From positions 1 to 45,843 of the forward strand of contig CAMBRQ010000021.1 of NCBI GenBank assembly GCA_945870325.1: DNA of 45,843 bases, in the 5' to 3' direction. The number at the start of each line of letters is the position of its first letter. Position 1 is the stretch's first letter. This document shows positions 23,187-31,147 of the stretch, one piece after another. The notes beneath the pieces are model-generated. The model saw only the letters and a list, made by a program, of their open reading frames with translations, made no database searches and was not told the DNA's origin. Source of the DNA: an uncultured Dorea sp. GTDB taxonomy: Bacteria > Bacillota > Clostridia > Lachnospirales > Lachnospiraceae. A program made the translations under genes and the position numbers.

Positions 23187-23924
23187 TTAGATTGCTGCTA
23201 ATTCCTGTACTGCATTAGAAGATACAAGCGTCTCGCAGTGCTCTTCTAAGAATGCCAGCGTAGCGCCGGAAGACACTTCCAAAGAACCGTATTCTGACAG
23301 CATATTGCAGATGCGGTTAAAATCATTGGTCGTGTGGTCTGACTGTGTTAATGCCAGTATATAGATGTCCTCGCCAGTGTCTTTGTACAGGGTGTTGGAA
23401 CCATTGTACATCGTGCCAAGCAGACGTGCTGCTTTAAGGACGCTGTTCATGGTTGCAAATGAAAACAGGCGTAATGCTGCTTTTGGTGCCTCCGCCGGGG
23501 GCTCTTCTTTACTGCGTTCTGATACGGCCGTATTGCCTAACTTTTCTTTCATCTTACCCAGTAAGTCCAGTAATGTATCTGCACCGTCCAATTTGTTCGG
23601 AATATCTTTCGCTATGGAATCCCATTCCGTGCCTGTGGATGGCGCAAATTTTGAAAAACGGGTGTCGAGTTCTTCCGGGTCCTCGACTTTAGTAATTATC
23701 AGCACGATGGAATCGGCAGAGGCAGGGATTGCTTCTATCATCAGAGGTATATCATCTGCTTCGAATCCGAATTCAAAGGCTGCTTGTTGCATCATATCGC
23801 GGAAAAGTGATTTGGCTTTTTCGGTTCCATAAGCTAGTTCGCTTAGTTGAAGATGGCGGGCAGCGAGATCGGCGCGTGTTAAGGTGCAGCGGATCTGATT
23901 GTCGTTAAGTTTTTCAATCTTCAT
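23187..23924 (-). CDS. mecA: MecA-family adaptor protein for the ClpC protease
   Basis: 245 residues from ATG 23924 (KIEKLNDNQIRCTLTRADL), the normal MecA start; a GTG three codons earlier overlaps the ribosome site. The N-terminal substrate-binding part (about 1-80, including ELAYGTEKAKSLFRDMM and DIPLMIEAIP) and the C-terminal ClpC-binding ferredoxin-like part (about 150-240, RLFSFATMNSVLKAARLL) are separated by a variable acidic linker. It targets substrates such as competence or sporulation regulators to ClpCP in Bacillus; targets here are unknown. Single gene. Confidence 0.92.
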   Translation of the reverse strand: MKIEKLNDNQIRCTLTRADLAARHLQLSELAYGTEKAKSLFRDMMQQAAFEFGFEADDIPLMIEAIPASADSIVLIITKVEDPEELDTRFSKFAPSTGTEWDSIAKDIPNKLDGADTLLDLLGKMKEKLGNTAVSERSKEEPPAEAPKAALRLFSFATMNSVLKAARLLGTMYNGSNTLYKDTGEDIYILALTQSDHTTNDFNRICNMLSEYGSLEVSSGATLAFLEEHCETLVSSNAVQELAAI

Positions 23925-24003
23925 ATCTATCACTTCCTTCTAGTGTAGTATAGCATAGAAAACGGCGGATGTTCAATAAAATTAGTATAAATTCAAAAAG
24001 TGC

Positions 24004-24032
24004 TTGCGTTCGGAAATGCTATCGGATATAAT
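24004..24032 (+). promoter_or_regulatory. Promoter-like sequence in the 23.9-24.4 kb gap
   Basis: TTGCGT (24004-24009), 17-nt spacer, TATAAT (24027-24032). A ribosome-site-like AAAGGAGGG at about 24079 is not followed by a usable start codon. The transcript would run about 370 nt to the gene at 24402. Confidence 0.55.
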
Positions 24033-24165
24033 GACGTTACTGGAAGATAGTTTTCCCTGATAACTACGTTCTTAGAACAAAGGAGGGAGAATTTCTTAAT
24101 ATTATATTCATTTTCTAATTCATTTCTAAGATAAAGGGTAGAGCAATCTATCAGAGAACAATTAA

Positions 24166-24420
24166 TAACGAATCAATCATGAATCAGTAACAATCAACAG
24201 TAATCAAGAAGTCGTCGTTTCCGGCGCATATTTCACAGGTATTTATGAAAAAGAAAAGTATAAAAACATGGTAATACCGGGACTATCTTCTATATTTTTT
24301 CAGTTGTGGCATATATGATTACATGTATCACAGCATCTCCTTATATCATTATATGCAATCACAGCCGTAGTTATCATCCGGTATGAGAAGGAGGATGAGA
24401 CGTGGGGGATGATATTGATT
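24166..24420 (+). pseudogene. Possible remnant of a membrane-protein gene
   Basis: One frame is open from 24169 to a TAA at 24421 except for a single TGA at 24316. It reads SGAYFTGIYEKEKY, VIPGLSSIFFQLWHI, then a hydrophobic end LYAITAVVIIRYEKEDET that runs into the next gene's start. This looks like a decayed C-terminus of a permease, but no family can be named and there is no start codon. It may be chance. Confidence 0.25.
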
Positions 24421-24617
24421 TAAAGAAAATGTTCAAAGAACTGACAACATATGAGAAACAGCGGGTAGACCTGAAGATGGATGGTCTCCCGGCAAGCCCC
24501 ATGCAGATTGTCCAGGCGCACATTGTGCGGGAAGGTACAGGATATATGAGGGATTATGTACTGAATGATAAAGGCGATATAAAAGAACTGTGGTTCAACA
24601 GTATAGAAGGAAACTAA
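24402..24617 (+). CDS. Small conserved-looking protein of unknown function
   Basis: 71 residues, starting at GTG with AAGGAGG 8 nt upstream (24389-24395). It is soluble, with no signal or membrane segment and no cysteine: a charged first part (DDIDLKKMFKELTTYEKQRVDL) and a second part with IVREGTGYMRDYVLNDKGDI. I do not recognise the family. The good ribosome site and codon use make it a real gene. It precedes the GH18 gene by 100 nt, which has its own promoter. Confidence 0.7.
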   Translation: MGDDIDLKKMFKELTTYEKQRVDLKMDGLPASPMQIVQAHIVREGTGYMRDYVLNDKGDIKELWFNSIEGN

Positions 24618-24670
24618 CAACCAGAGACTGCGAATACCCCGCAAAAATCAATAAAATGTCGAAATAAATA

Positions 24671-24699
24671 ATGACGTGTCTTAAGGCTTTTGGTATAAT
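24671..24699 (+). promoter_or_regulatory. Promoter of the GH18 gene
   Basis: ATGACG (24671-24676), 17-nt spacer, TATAAT (24694-24699), then AGGAGG just before the ATG. The leader would be very short. Confidence 0.6.
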
Positions 24700-24719
24700 G
24701 GTCTAATAGGAGGTGCAGC

Positions 24720-26894
24720 ATGGAAGATAAAGAAAAGAAAAGCCGCACAACTTCGGACCGTTTGGATGGGACGGAGTCCGTAAGACAGTATTCTCAAGGG
24801 CAGGGATCTGTAAAACAGCGTCCTCAAGGACAAAGATCTATAAAGCAGCGCTCTCAGGGACAAGATTCCGAAAGGCGGCGTTCTCAGGGACAAGACTCTA
24901 TGAGACAGCGTTCTCAGAGCCGGGATTCTGTAAGGCAGCGTTCTAAGGGACGGGATTCCATGAGACAGCGCTCTCAGAGTCAGGAGTTCATAAGACAGCA
25001 GGCACAGGGACCGGAAGCGAAGAGGCAGCGGTCTCAGAATTCAGTGTCCAGAAGATCGCAGTTGACACAGGATATGGAGTCCGGCAGGCAGCAGGCGCGT
25101 CCAAGTGGCAGCAGGAAACAGCCGGTGAGAAAGAAGCAGTCCAGGAGAAGAAGAAAGAGAAATCTTGGAATTAAGATATTCCTTGTGATTATATTGGCAA
25201 TAGCAGCAGTTGTAGCAGCATTTTTGTGGAAAAGATACAGTCCTTCCGAAGAAAAATATGATTTGAATAAATATTATGGGATTGAACAGGAAGGACAGCT
25301 TGCGATTACCGTGGATAATCAGGTGGTAGAGCCGCATGGTATGATTGCAGATGGAAAGGCATATATCCAGTATGACATCGTAAGGAATTATATTAACAGC
25401 CGGTTCTACTGGGATCCGAATGAGAACATCCTTTTATATACGCTTCCAAACGATACGGTATCCGTTGGAGTAGGAAGCAAGGATTATAATGTGTCGAAGG
25501 AAAAGAAGAGTGAAGACTACGTCATATTAAAAACGGAAGGAAGTACAGCATATATCGCATTAGATTTTATTCAGCAGTATACGAATATCGAGTATGAACT
25601 GTATGATGACCCAAGCCGTGTGATGATTGTGACCGATTGGGGAGAGACGACTGTAGCAACAGTGAAGAGAGATACCCAGGTACGTTATCAGGGCGGTGTA
25701 AAGAGTCCGGTACTCACGGAGATCAGTAAGAAAGATGAAGTTACGATCGTAGAGAGTGAGGAGAACTGGAAGAAGGTTCGTACAAAAGATGGATTCATTG
25801 GATATGTTAAGAATAGCGCGCTGAAGAAAGAAGAGACAAAGAACATATCCAGAGACTTCGAAGAACAGCAGTTTACCAATATATCCAAAGACTATACGAT
25901 CAACATGGCATGGCACAACGTGACCAACAATGATGCCAATAGCGGCGTGCTGCAGAGAATTGCAGAGAGCAAGGGTCTTACGACGATTGCGCCAACATGG
26001 TTCCATGTACAGGATACGGACGGCAATCTTCAGTCGATTGCTTCAGCGGATTATGTTAACTATGCACATCAGTCTAATATAGAAGTATGGGCTGCGGTGC
26101 GGGATTTTGACGGAGGCATTAATTCTTATGAGGAGACTTATGAGATGCTCCGTTATACATCTAAGAGAGAGAATCTTATTAATCAGTTGATATCCGAAGT
26201 ATTGCGTGTCGGAATCGACGGTATTAATGTGGATTTTGAAAAGGTATCAGATGAATGCGGCGAGCATTATATACAGTTCATCCGTGAATTGTCTGTAAGA
26301 TGCCGGCAGAATGGAATCGTCCTGTCAGTGGATAATTATGTTCCGAAGGGCTATAATATGCAGTATGACCGCAAGGAGCAGGGAATCGTAGCGGACTACG
26401 TAGTGATTATGGGATATGATGAATACTATGCAGGTTCACCGCAGGCAGGTCCTGTTTCGTCATATAATTATGTAAAAGAAGGCATTGAAGAAACGTTAAA
26501 AGAGGTTCCTGCTGAGAAGGTAATTAGCGGAATTCCGTTCTTTACAAGGTTGTGGGAAGAGACTCCGAAGACTGAAGAGGAATTAGCAAGTCAGGCTGGA
26601 ACTGAAGAAGCAGAATACACGATGAATGTGAACAGCCAGGCGCTTGATATGGCAAGTGCACAGGCGAAACTGGCAGAGGCAGGCGTGCAGACTACATGGG
26701 ATGAGACGATAAAGCAGAACTATGCAACCTGGACCGTGGAGAATACGACTTATGAGATTTGGCTTGAAGATGAGCAGTCCATAGAACCAAAACTGCAGTT
26801 GATGAAAGAGAATAAACTTGCAGGTACGGCAGCATGGGCATTAGGACAGGAGAATGCAGAAATCTGGAATCTAATCTTAAAATACGTGAATTAA
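24720..26894 (+). CDS. Membrane-anchored glycoside hydrolase family 18 protein with SH3 domain
   Basis: 724 residues. Residues 20-109 are nine decapeptide repeats (SMRQRSQSRD type), highly basic and disordered. A basic stretch and one membrane helix (150-169, GIKIFLVIILAIAAVVAAFL) place the rest outside. Next come copper-amine-oxidase-like N-terminal folds (about 190-310), an SH3-like domain (about 312-380, WKKVRTKDGFIGYVKNS) and a GH18 barrel (about 395-722). The catalytic motif is DGINVDFE with Asp500, Asp505 and proton donor Glu507. Related proteins such as YdhD/SleL act on N-acetylglucosamine in spore cortex or cell wall. The CwlD-like amidase follows, which supports a cortex or wall role. 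Confidence 0.9.
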   Translation: MEDKEKKSRTTSDRLDGTESVRQYSQGQGSVKQRPQGQRSIKQRSQGQDSERRRSQGQDSMRQRSQSRDSVRQRSKGRDSMRQRSQSQEFIRQQAQGPEAKRQRSQNSVSRRSQLTQDMESGRQQARPSGSRKQPVRKKQSRRRRKRNLGIKIFLVIILAIAAVVAAFLWKRYSPSEEKYDLNKYYGIEQEGQLAITVDNQVVEPHGMIADGKAYIQYDIVRNYINSRFYWDPNENILLYTLPNDTVSVGVGSKDYNVSKEKKSEDYVILKTEGSTAYIALDFIQQYTNIEYELYDDPSRVMIVTDWGETTVATVKRDTQVRYQGGVKSPVLTEISKKDEVTIVESEENWKKVRTKDGFIGYVKNSALKKEETKNISRDFEEQQFTNISKDYTINMAWHNVTNNDANSGVLQRIAESKGLTTIAPTWFHVQDTDGNLQSIASADYVNYAHQSNIEVWAAVRDFDGGINSYEETYEMLRYTSKRENLINQLISEVLRVGIDGINVDFEKVSDECGEHYIQFIRELSVRCRQNGIVLSVDNYVPKGYNMQYDRKEQGIVADYVVIMGYDEYYAGSPQAGPVSSYNYVKEGIEETLKEVPAEKVISGIPFFTRLWEETPKTEEELASQAGTEEAEYTMNVNSQALDMASAQAKLAEAGVQTTWDETIKQNYATWTVENTTYEIWLEDEQSIEPKLQLMKENKLAGTAAWALGQENAEIWNLILKYVN
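24777..25046 (+). repeat. 30-bp tandem coding repeats in the GH18 gene
   Basis: Nine imperfect 30-bp units encode S-(V/I/M)-(R/K)-Q-R-S-Q-G-Q-D. Units 3 to 7 are the most alike; the ends are degenerate. Such repeats can change number by slippage. Confidence 0.9.
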
Positions 26895-26903
26895 ATCACA
26901 TAT

Positions 26904-26957
26904 AAAATACCTCTTGCAGTCATATAGTTAGATATATAGACTGTCGGGAGGTATTTT
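26904..26957 (+). terminator. Hairpin that overlaps the ribosome site of the amidase gene
   Basis: AAAATACCTC (26904-26913) pairs with GAGGTATTTT (26948-26957), and GCAGTC pairs with GACTGT inside. It is a good terminator for the GH18 gene, and its 3' arm contains the GGGAGG used by the GTG at 26959. Confidence 0.75.
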
Positions 26958-26958
26958 T

Positions 26959-27639
26959 GTGCATAGAAAAATTGAATTGGTGATTCTGCTTCTGTTACTG
27001 GCAGGATTGGTAACCGTGAGCAGGAACCTGGAGAAACAGGTATCAGGGAATCAAGTGAAAAAAGGCAAGAATACGGTGGTCATCGATTCTGGTCACGGCG
27101 GAAATGATCCCGGTAAGATCGGTATCAATGATGCTAAGGAAAAAGATATAAACTTGCAGATCGCACAGAAGGTGAAGACGCTTCTGGAAGAAAAAGGAAT
27201 CAAGGTCGTTATGACCAGAGAAGATGATTCTACATTAGCCAAAGAAACGGATACCAATAAAAAAGTACAGGACATGAAAGCAAGAGTTGAACTAATCAAC
27301 AACACCGCACCCGATATTGCCGTCAGCATCCACCAAAACAGTTATCAGGATGCGAGCGTCCACGGCGCACAGGTCTTCTACTATACACATTCAGAGGAAG
27401 GAGAGAAAGCAGCAACAATTATGCAGAAAGCCCTCCTCGCCGTAGATAAAGATAACCACCGCCAGGCAAAAGAAGACAATACCTACTATCTACTCAAACG
27501 AACCGAAGTCCCAACAATTATCGTAGAATGCGGCTTTTTAAGCAATCCGGAAGAAGCCGATAAACTAGTAACCGAGGATTACCAACAACAAATAGCAGAA
27601 GCAATTGTTCAAGGAATCACAACTTGTCTCCCGAAGTAG
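26959..27639 (+). CDS. cwlD: N-acetylmuramoyl-L-alanine amidase (CwlD-like, Amidase_3)
   Basis: 226 residues, GTG start with GGGAGG about 7 nt upstream. An N-terminal signal anchor (about 5-20, LVILLLLLAGLVTVS) precedes an Amidase_3 zinc domain (about 35-225). Zinc ligands and catalytic residues are in VVIDSGHGGNDPG (His), KEKDINLQIA (Glu), VSIHQNSY (His) and IIVECGFLSNPEEA (Glu). CwlD makes muramic-delta-lactam in spore cortex together with PdaA; a vegetative amidase role is the alternative. The short single-domain form with signal anchor favours CwlD. The ribosome site lies in the stem of a hairpin shared with the GH18 terminator. Confidence 0.85.
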   Translation: MHRKIELVILLLLLAGLVTVSRNLEKQVSGNQVKKGKNTVVIDSGHGGNDPGKIGINDAKEKDINLQIAQKVKTLLEEKGIKVVMTREDDSTLAKETDTNKKVQDMKARVELINNTAPDIAVSIHQNSYQDASVHGAQVFYYTHSEEGEKAATIMQKALLAVDKDNHRQAKEDNTYYLLKRTEVPTIIVECGFLSNPEEADKLVTEDYQQQIAEAIVQGITTCLPK

Positions 27640-27652
27640 AGTGTAGTATAAT
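27624..27652 (+). promoter_or_regulatory. Promoter of the sua5-upp-dCMP deaminase leader
   Basis: TTGTCT (27624-27629), 17-nt spacer, TATAAT (27647-27652). Transcription would begin near 27659, so the repeat block at 27670-27968 lies in a 5' leader of about 313 nt. Confidence 0.7.
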
Positions 27653-27696
27653 GTTCAAGAAAGCAATGAGCAGTGCGAAAACATAAGATAATGAGA

Positions 27697-27968
27697 ATAG
27701 TTGCTTGCAAATATTCTCATTAGATTATGTTTTCATAGGGCGAAAGCCCGTGACCTTGAGAAGCCGAAGGGTTCTCAAGGTTAGCACTGCGGAGTGAATC
27801 TAGTCGAAATAGTTGCTTGCAAATATTCTCATTAGATTATGTTTTCATAGGGCGAAAGCCCGTGACCTTGAGAAGCCGAAGGGTTCTCAAGGTTAGCACT
27901 GCGGAGTGAATCTAGTCGAAATAGTTGCTTGCAGTTATTTTTATTAGAATACATTTTTATAAGGCGAA
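27697..27968 (+). repeat. 112-bp direct tandem repeat (two identical copies plus a decayed third)
   Basis: Copy 1 is 27697-27808, copy 2 is 27809-27920, identical by eye; 27921-27968 is a diverged partial third copy ending just before the sua5 start codon. Each unit contains a GGGC-GAAA-GCCC tetraloop hairpin, a 9-bp hairpin CCTTGAGAA/TTCTCAAGG, and an AT stem whose right arm is TATTCTCATTAGATTATG. Upstream, 27670-27699 supplies a complementary left arm, and GCAGTGC (27670-27676) pairs with GCACTGC (27784-27790), closing a cloverleaf-like fold. Confidence 0.9.
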
Positions 27969-27971
27969 TTC

Positions 27972-29030
27972 ATGAAAACAATAATAAAAAAGATAACTAA
28001 AAACCAAAATAATACAGATATTATAAAACAGGCCGGCGACATCCTAAAATCCGGCGGCTTAGTAGCATTCCCCACCGAAACCGTATACGGTCTTGGTGCT
28101 GATGCCTTGAATGAGCAGGCAGCTAAGAAGATCTATGCCGCCAAAGGAAGGCCATCGGACAACCCCCTGATCGTACACATCACGAATATGGAGGCTTTGG
28201 ATAAGATTACAGAATACATTCCACAAGAGGCAAGAATCGTAGCAGATGCATACTGGCCAGGACCTCTGACTATGATATTTCGGAAAAGCGAGATCGTACC
28301 GATGGGCACGACCGGCGGACTTAATACGGTGGCTGTCCGTATGCCAAGTCATGAGATTGCAAGAGAGGTCATTGATGCGGGAGGTGGCTACATTGCTGCG
28401 CCAAGTGCGAATACATCCGGACGTCCAAGCCCAACAGCAGCAGAGCATGTACAGGAAGATCTGTCAGGGCGGATTGATATGATTGTAGACGGAGGCGCCG
28501 TGGAGATAGGCGTGGAGTCCACCATCCTTGATATGACGGTGACGCCGCCCATGATCCTTCGCCCGGGTGCAATTACCAGAGAGATGCTTAACGAAGTGAT
28601 CGGGGAGGTGGCTGTGGATAAGACCCTGATGAATCCGAACAGCAAGAAAGCGCCAAAAGCGCCGGGCATGAAATACCGGCATTATGCGCCGAAGGCAGAT
28701 CTTACCGTTATTGAAGGAGAACTTGACCGTGTGGCAGATGAAATCAATCGTCTGGCACAGGAAAAACTAAGCGAAGGATATAAAGTCGGTATTATCGGAA
28801 CGGAGGAGACGGTGGGCAAGTATCCTTTCGGAGATGTCAAATGTATCGGCACCAGAGAGGATGAAGCAACGATTGCCAGCCATCTGTTCGGGATTCTGAG
28901 AGAATTCGACAACGACGGGGTGGAGTACATATACAGTGAGTCATTTGATTCAGAAGGTATAGGAAGTGCTATCATGAACCGGCTTTTGAAAGCTGCCGGG
29001 CAGCATATAATCAGGTTAGGTAATAAATAA
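27972..29030 (+). CDS. sua5: L-threonylcarbamoyladenylate synthase (Sua5/YwlC type)
   Basis: 352 residues, the long two-domain form. The YrdC/Sua5 catalytic domain (about 1-210) shows [47 protein letters not shown] and [13 protein letters not shown]. After a linker with [15 protein letters not shown] comes the smaller Sua5 C-terminal domain. It makes threonylcarbamoyl-AMP from threonine, bicarbonate and ATP for the t6A37 modification of ANN-reading tRNAs. The ribosome site is weak (AAGGCG), and the message starts with the repeated structured leader. upp follows after 32 nt. Confidence 0.95.
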   Translation: MKTIIKKITKNQNNTDIIKQAGDILKSGGLVAFPTETVYGLGADALNEQAAKKIYAAKGRPSDNPLIVHITNMEALDKITEYIPQEARIVADAYWPGPLTMIFRKSEIVPMGTTGGLNTVAVRMPSHEIAREVIDAGGGYIAAPSANTSGRPSPTAAEHVQEDLSGRIDMIVDGGAVEIGVESTILDMTVTPPMILRPGAITREMLNEVIGEVAVDKTLMNPNSKKAPKAPGMKYRHYAPKADLTVIEGELDRVADEINRLAQEKLSEGYKVGIIGTEETVGKYPFGDVKCIGTREDEATIASHLFGILREFDNDGVEYIYSESFDSEGIGSAIMNRLLKAAGQHIIRLGNK

Positions 29031-29062
29031 AATATATAAAACCAGACGAGGAGGAATATAAT

Positions 29063-29692
29063 ATGTCTAAAGTACAAGTTATGGATCATCCGCTGATTCA
29101 GCACAAGATTAGCCATATCCGTAAGGAAGAAGTGGGGTCAAAAGAATTCAGGGAGATTGTTAGTGAGATTGCTGCACTGATGTGCTATGAGGCGACAAGA
29201 GATCTGAAATTAAAGGACGTAAAGATTAAAACACCAATCTGCGAGATGGTGGGGAAAGAGTTGAGCGGTAAGAAACTGGCTGTTGTGCCGATCTTAAGGG
29301 CAGGTCTTGGAATGGTGGATGGAATTCTGAATATGATTCCGGCAGCGAAAGTAGGGCATATCGGATTATACCGTGATCCTGAGACTTTTGAGCCGGTAGA
29401 ATATTACTGCAAACTGCCTTCAGACTGTGATGAGAGAGAGGTATTTGTCGTAGATCCGATGCTGGCAACTGGTGGATCCAGTGTGGCTGCGATTCAGATG
29501 CTGAAAGATAAAGGTGTGAAATCTATTCGTTTCTTATGTATCATTGCAGCACCGGAAGGTGTGAAGTTAATGACAGAGGAGCATCCGGATGTTGATCTGT
29601 ATATTGGGGCATTGGATGACCATTTGAATGATCACAAATACATTGTTCCGGGCCTTGGTGATGCCGGAGACCGTATCTTTGGAACAAAATAA
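29063..29692 (+). CDS. upp: Uracil phosphoribosyltransferase
   Basis: 209 residues, full length. It makes UMP from uracil and PRPP in pyrimidine salvage. PRPP-binding loop [11 protein letters not shown], the uracil-binding C-terminal part [17 protein letters not shown], and the N-terminal [15 protein letters not shown] are all typical. GAGGAGG lies about 8 nt before the ATG. It follows sua5 and precedes a dCMP deaminase, forming a small nucleotide/tRNA-modification operon. Confidence 0.97.
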   Translation: MSKVQVMDHPLIQHKISHIRKEEVGSKEFREIVSEIAALMCYEATRDLKLKDVKIKTPICEMVGKELSGKKLAVVPILRAGLGMVDGILNMIPAAKVGHIGLYRDPETFEPVEYYCKLPSDCDEREVFVVDPMLATGGSSVAAIQMLKDKGVKSIRFLCIIAAPEGVKLMTEEHPDVDLYIGALDDHLNDHKYIVPGLGDAGDRIFGTK

Positions 29693-29722
29693 GAAGAGAC
29701 ATATGCCAGGGAGGCGTATCAT

Positions 29723-30211
29723 ATGGGGAATAAAAGAAAGGATTATATTAACTGGGACGAATATTTTATGGGAGTTGCAATGCTCTCCGGCATGCGTTCC
29801 AAAGATCCTAACACTCAGGTGGGATGTTGTATCGTAAGCCAGGACAATAAGATCCTGTCAATGGGATATAATGGATTGCCAATGGGATGTTCTGATGATG
29901 AATTTCCATGGGACAGAGAAGGAGAAGATCCGCTGGATACAAAGTATGTATATACAGTACACAGCGAATTGAACGCGATTCTGAATTACCGGGGAGGAAG
30001 TCTGGAGGGAGCCAAATTATATGTGTCCCTGTTCCCTTGTAATGAGTGTGCGAAAGCGATTATACAGAGTGGGATCAAGGAGGTCATCTACGATAGTAAT
30101 AAATACGAAGACAGTACGGCGGTTCGGGCATCTATGCGAATGTTTGATGCTGCGGGAGTGAATTATCATCAGTATCACAGGTCGAACCGGGAGATTACGA
30201 TCCGTCTGTAG
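29723..30211 (+). CDS. Deoxycytidylate deaminase (ComEB/dCMP deaminase family)
   Basis: 162 residues. Zinc-dependent cytidine deaminase fold with HSELNAILNY (His and catalytic Glu) and FPCNECAKAII (two Cys zinc ligands); NTQVGCCIVSQDN near residue 30 is the substrate-side loop. It makes dUMP for thymidylate synthesis. The distance from upp is 30 nt with GGGAGG before the ATG. It closes the operon; a terminator follows 50 nt later. Confidence 0.92.
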   Translation: MGNKRKDYINWDEYFMGVAMLSGMRSKDPNTQVGCCIVSQDNKILSMGYNGLPMGCSDDEFPWDREGEDPLDTKYVYTVHSELNAILNYRGGSLEGAKLYVSLFPCNECAKAIIQSGIKEVIYDSNKYEDSTAVRASMRMFDAAGVNYHQYHRSNREITIRL

Positions 30212-30261
30212 TATGAAAACTATATAGACTGCGAGATTATAAGTGCTAAACTAACAGGATG

Positions 30262-30310
30262 AAAGAGTGGAGAAGATATTAGAAATGAGTTATCTTTCCC
30301 ACTCTTTTTC
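30262..30310 (+). terminator. Terminator of the sua5-upp-dCMP deaminase operon
   Basis: AAAGAGTGG and AGAAGATA pair with TATCTTT and CCACTCTTT (about 16 bp with one bulge), followed by TTCT. It may also serve the convergent gene ending at 30344. Confidence 0.8.
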
Positions 30311-30343
30311 TACAAGAGAATTCTTGTACAAGACATCCTCATA

Positions 30344-30583
30344 TTAGATGATTTTCGCCTGCCGCAGAAGAAAACGATATCTCATCCATGCTGCATTGCC
30401 GCTGTAGATGTAGGAGTCTATAAGATCAGGATCCGATGCATTCTGGAAATTCATATAGGCATCTTCAAGATCCTGGCGTGCCTGGGCAATCTCGTCTAAC
30501 AGGGTGTCGGCGCAAGGGTCATAGGACAGCCGTTTGTAGATATCTTCTTCTGCTGCATCTCTACGTTCAAATAATCGCATCAT
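30344..30583 (-). CDS. DUF2508 (YaaL-like) small protein
   Basis: 79 residues, soluble and mostly helical, matching the YaaL family (DEIAQARQDLEDAYMNFQNA, then DLIDSYIYSGNAAWMRYRFLL). The start is one of two adjacent ATG codons after GGAGGTGA. In Bacillus and clostridia, yaaL commonly lies beside bofA; here bofA is divergent, 120 bp away, which supports both calls. The function is unknown. Confidence 0.87.
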   Translation of the reverse strand: MMRLFERRDAAEEDIYKRLSYDPCADTLLDEIAQARQDLEDAYMNFQNASDPDLIDSYIYSGNAAWMRYRFLLRQAKII

Positions 30584-30703
30584 TCACCTCCGTAATTAGA
30601 AACTTAAGTCCCCTTTTTTCTAGTATAGGCAAATTTTGAGAATAAAATACCTTTCGGGTGGATATATATGGAATTAGAAATAGAAATTGAGGAGGAGATA
30701 GAT

Positions 30704-30913
30704 ATGACAGAGCAGAAGCCTCATCTGTTAGTTAACTTTATTGTCCGGGCGATTGTGGGAGTTGCCATGATATTTTTTGTAAACGAATTTCTGTCTTCTC
30801 AAGGAATTTCTGTGCAGGTGGGAATGAATCCGGTGACTGTATTGACATCCGGGATCCTTGGTACTCCTGGGGTTGCGCTTCTTTATGGAATTAGTTTTTA
30901 TCAATTTTTGTAA
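30704..30913 (+). CDS. bofA: BofA family protein (pro-sigma-K processing inhibitor type)
   Basis: 69 residues from ATG 30704, which has GAGGAGGAG about 7 nt upstream; an ATG at 30668 in frame adds an acidic stretch that encodes the ribosome site itself and is rejected. Two hydrophobic segments (about 8-28, NFIVRAIVGVAMIFFVNEFL, and 45-65 ending GVALLYGISFYQF) and the family words GMNPVTVLTSGILGTPGV. BofA holds the SpoIVFB protease inactive in the forespore membrane. It points to a spore-former, but no spoIVF gene is in the window. Confidence 0.88.
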   Translation: MTEQKPHLLVNFIVRAIVGVAMIFFVNEFLSSQGISVQVGMNPVTVLTSGILGTPGVALLYGISFYQFL

Positions 30914-30949
30914 GGGTTGCACAAAGATTGGCTTTTTTTAAAAAAGGGA

Positions 30950-30978
30950 TGGACAATCAGAGAGGGGAAGGTTATAAT
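30950..30978 (+). promoter_or_regulatory. Promoter of the Tad pilus operon
   Basis: TGGACA (30950-30955), 17-nt spacer, TATAAT (30973-30978). The leader to the first gene would be about 160 nt and contains a small hairpin TACAAGT/ACTTGTA at 30984-31008. No gene is visible from 30914 to 31147. Confidence 0.7.
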
Positions 30979-31147
30979 CGTCCTACAAGTTACAGATAGT
31001 GACTTGTATCTGATTGATTCGATTGTTAGATTCATGTTATTCAAAGTGTTTCAAGTAATTTCAGTTTTATTTCAATTTATTCTAGGCTGTTTCGGCAGGG
31101 AGTCCACAGAGTAATTGACAGTTAGTAAGAAGTAGGAGGGATATTAT

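Noticed and set aside
24777-25046. CRISPR-like 30-bp repeat
   Set aside because: The repeats are in frame within a long protein, are imperfect and have no spacers.
27697-27968. CRISPR array
   Set aside because: The repeated unit is 112 bp, repeats abut without spacers, and no cas gene is present.
30917-31114. Open frame of 65 codons before the Tad operon
   Set aside because: It starts at a TTG without a ribosome site and contains the predicted Tad promoter (30950-30978).
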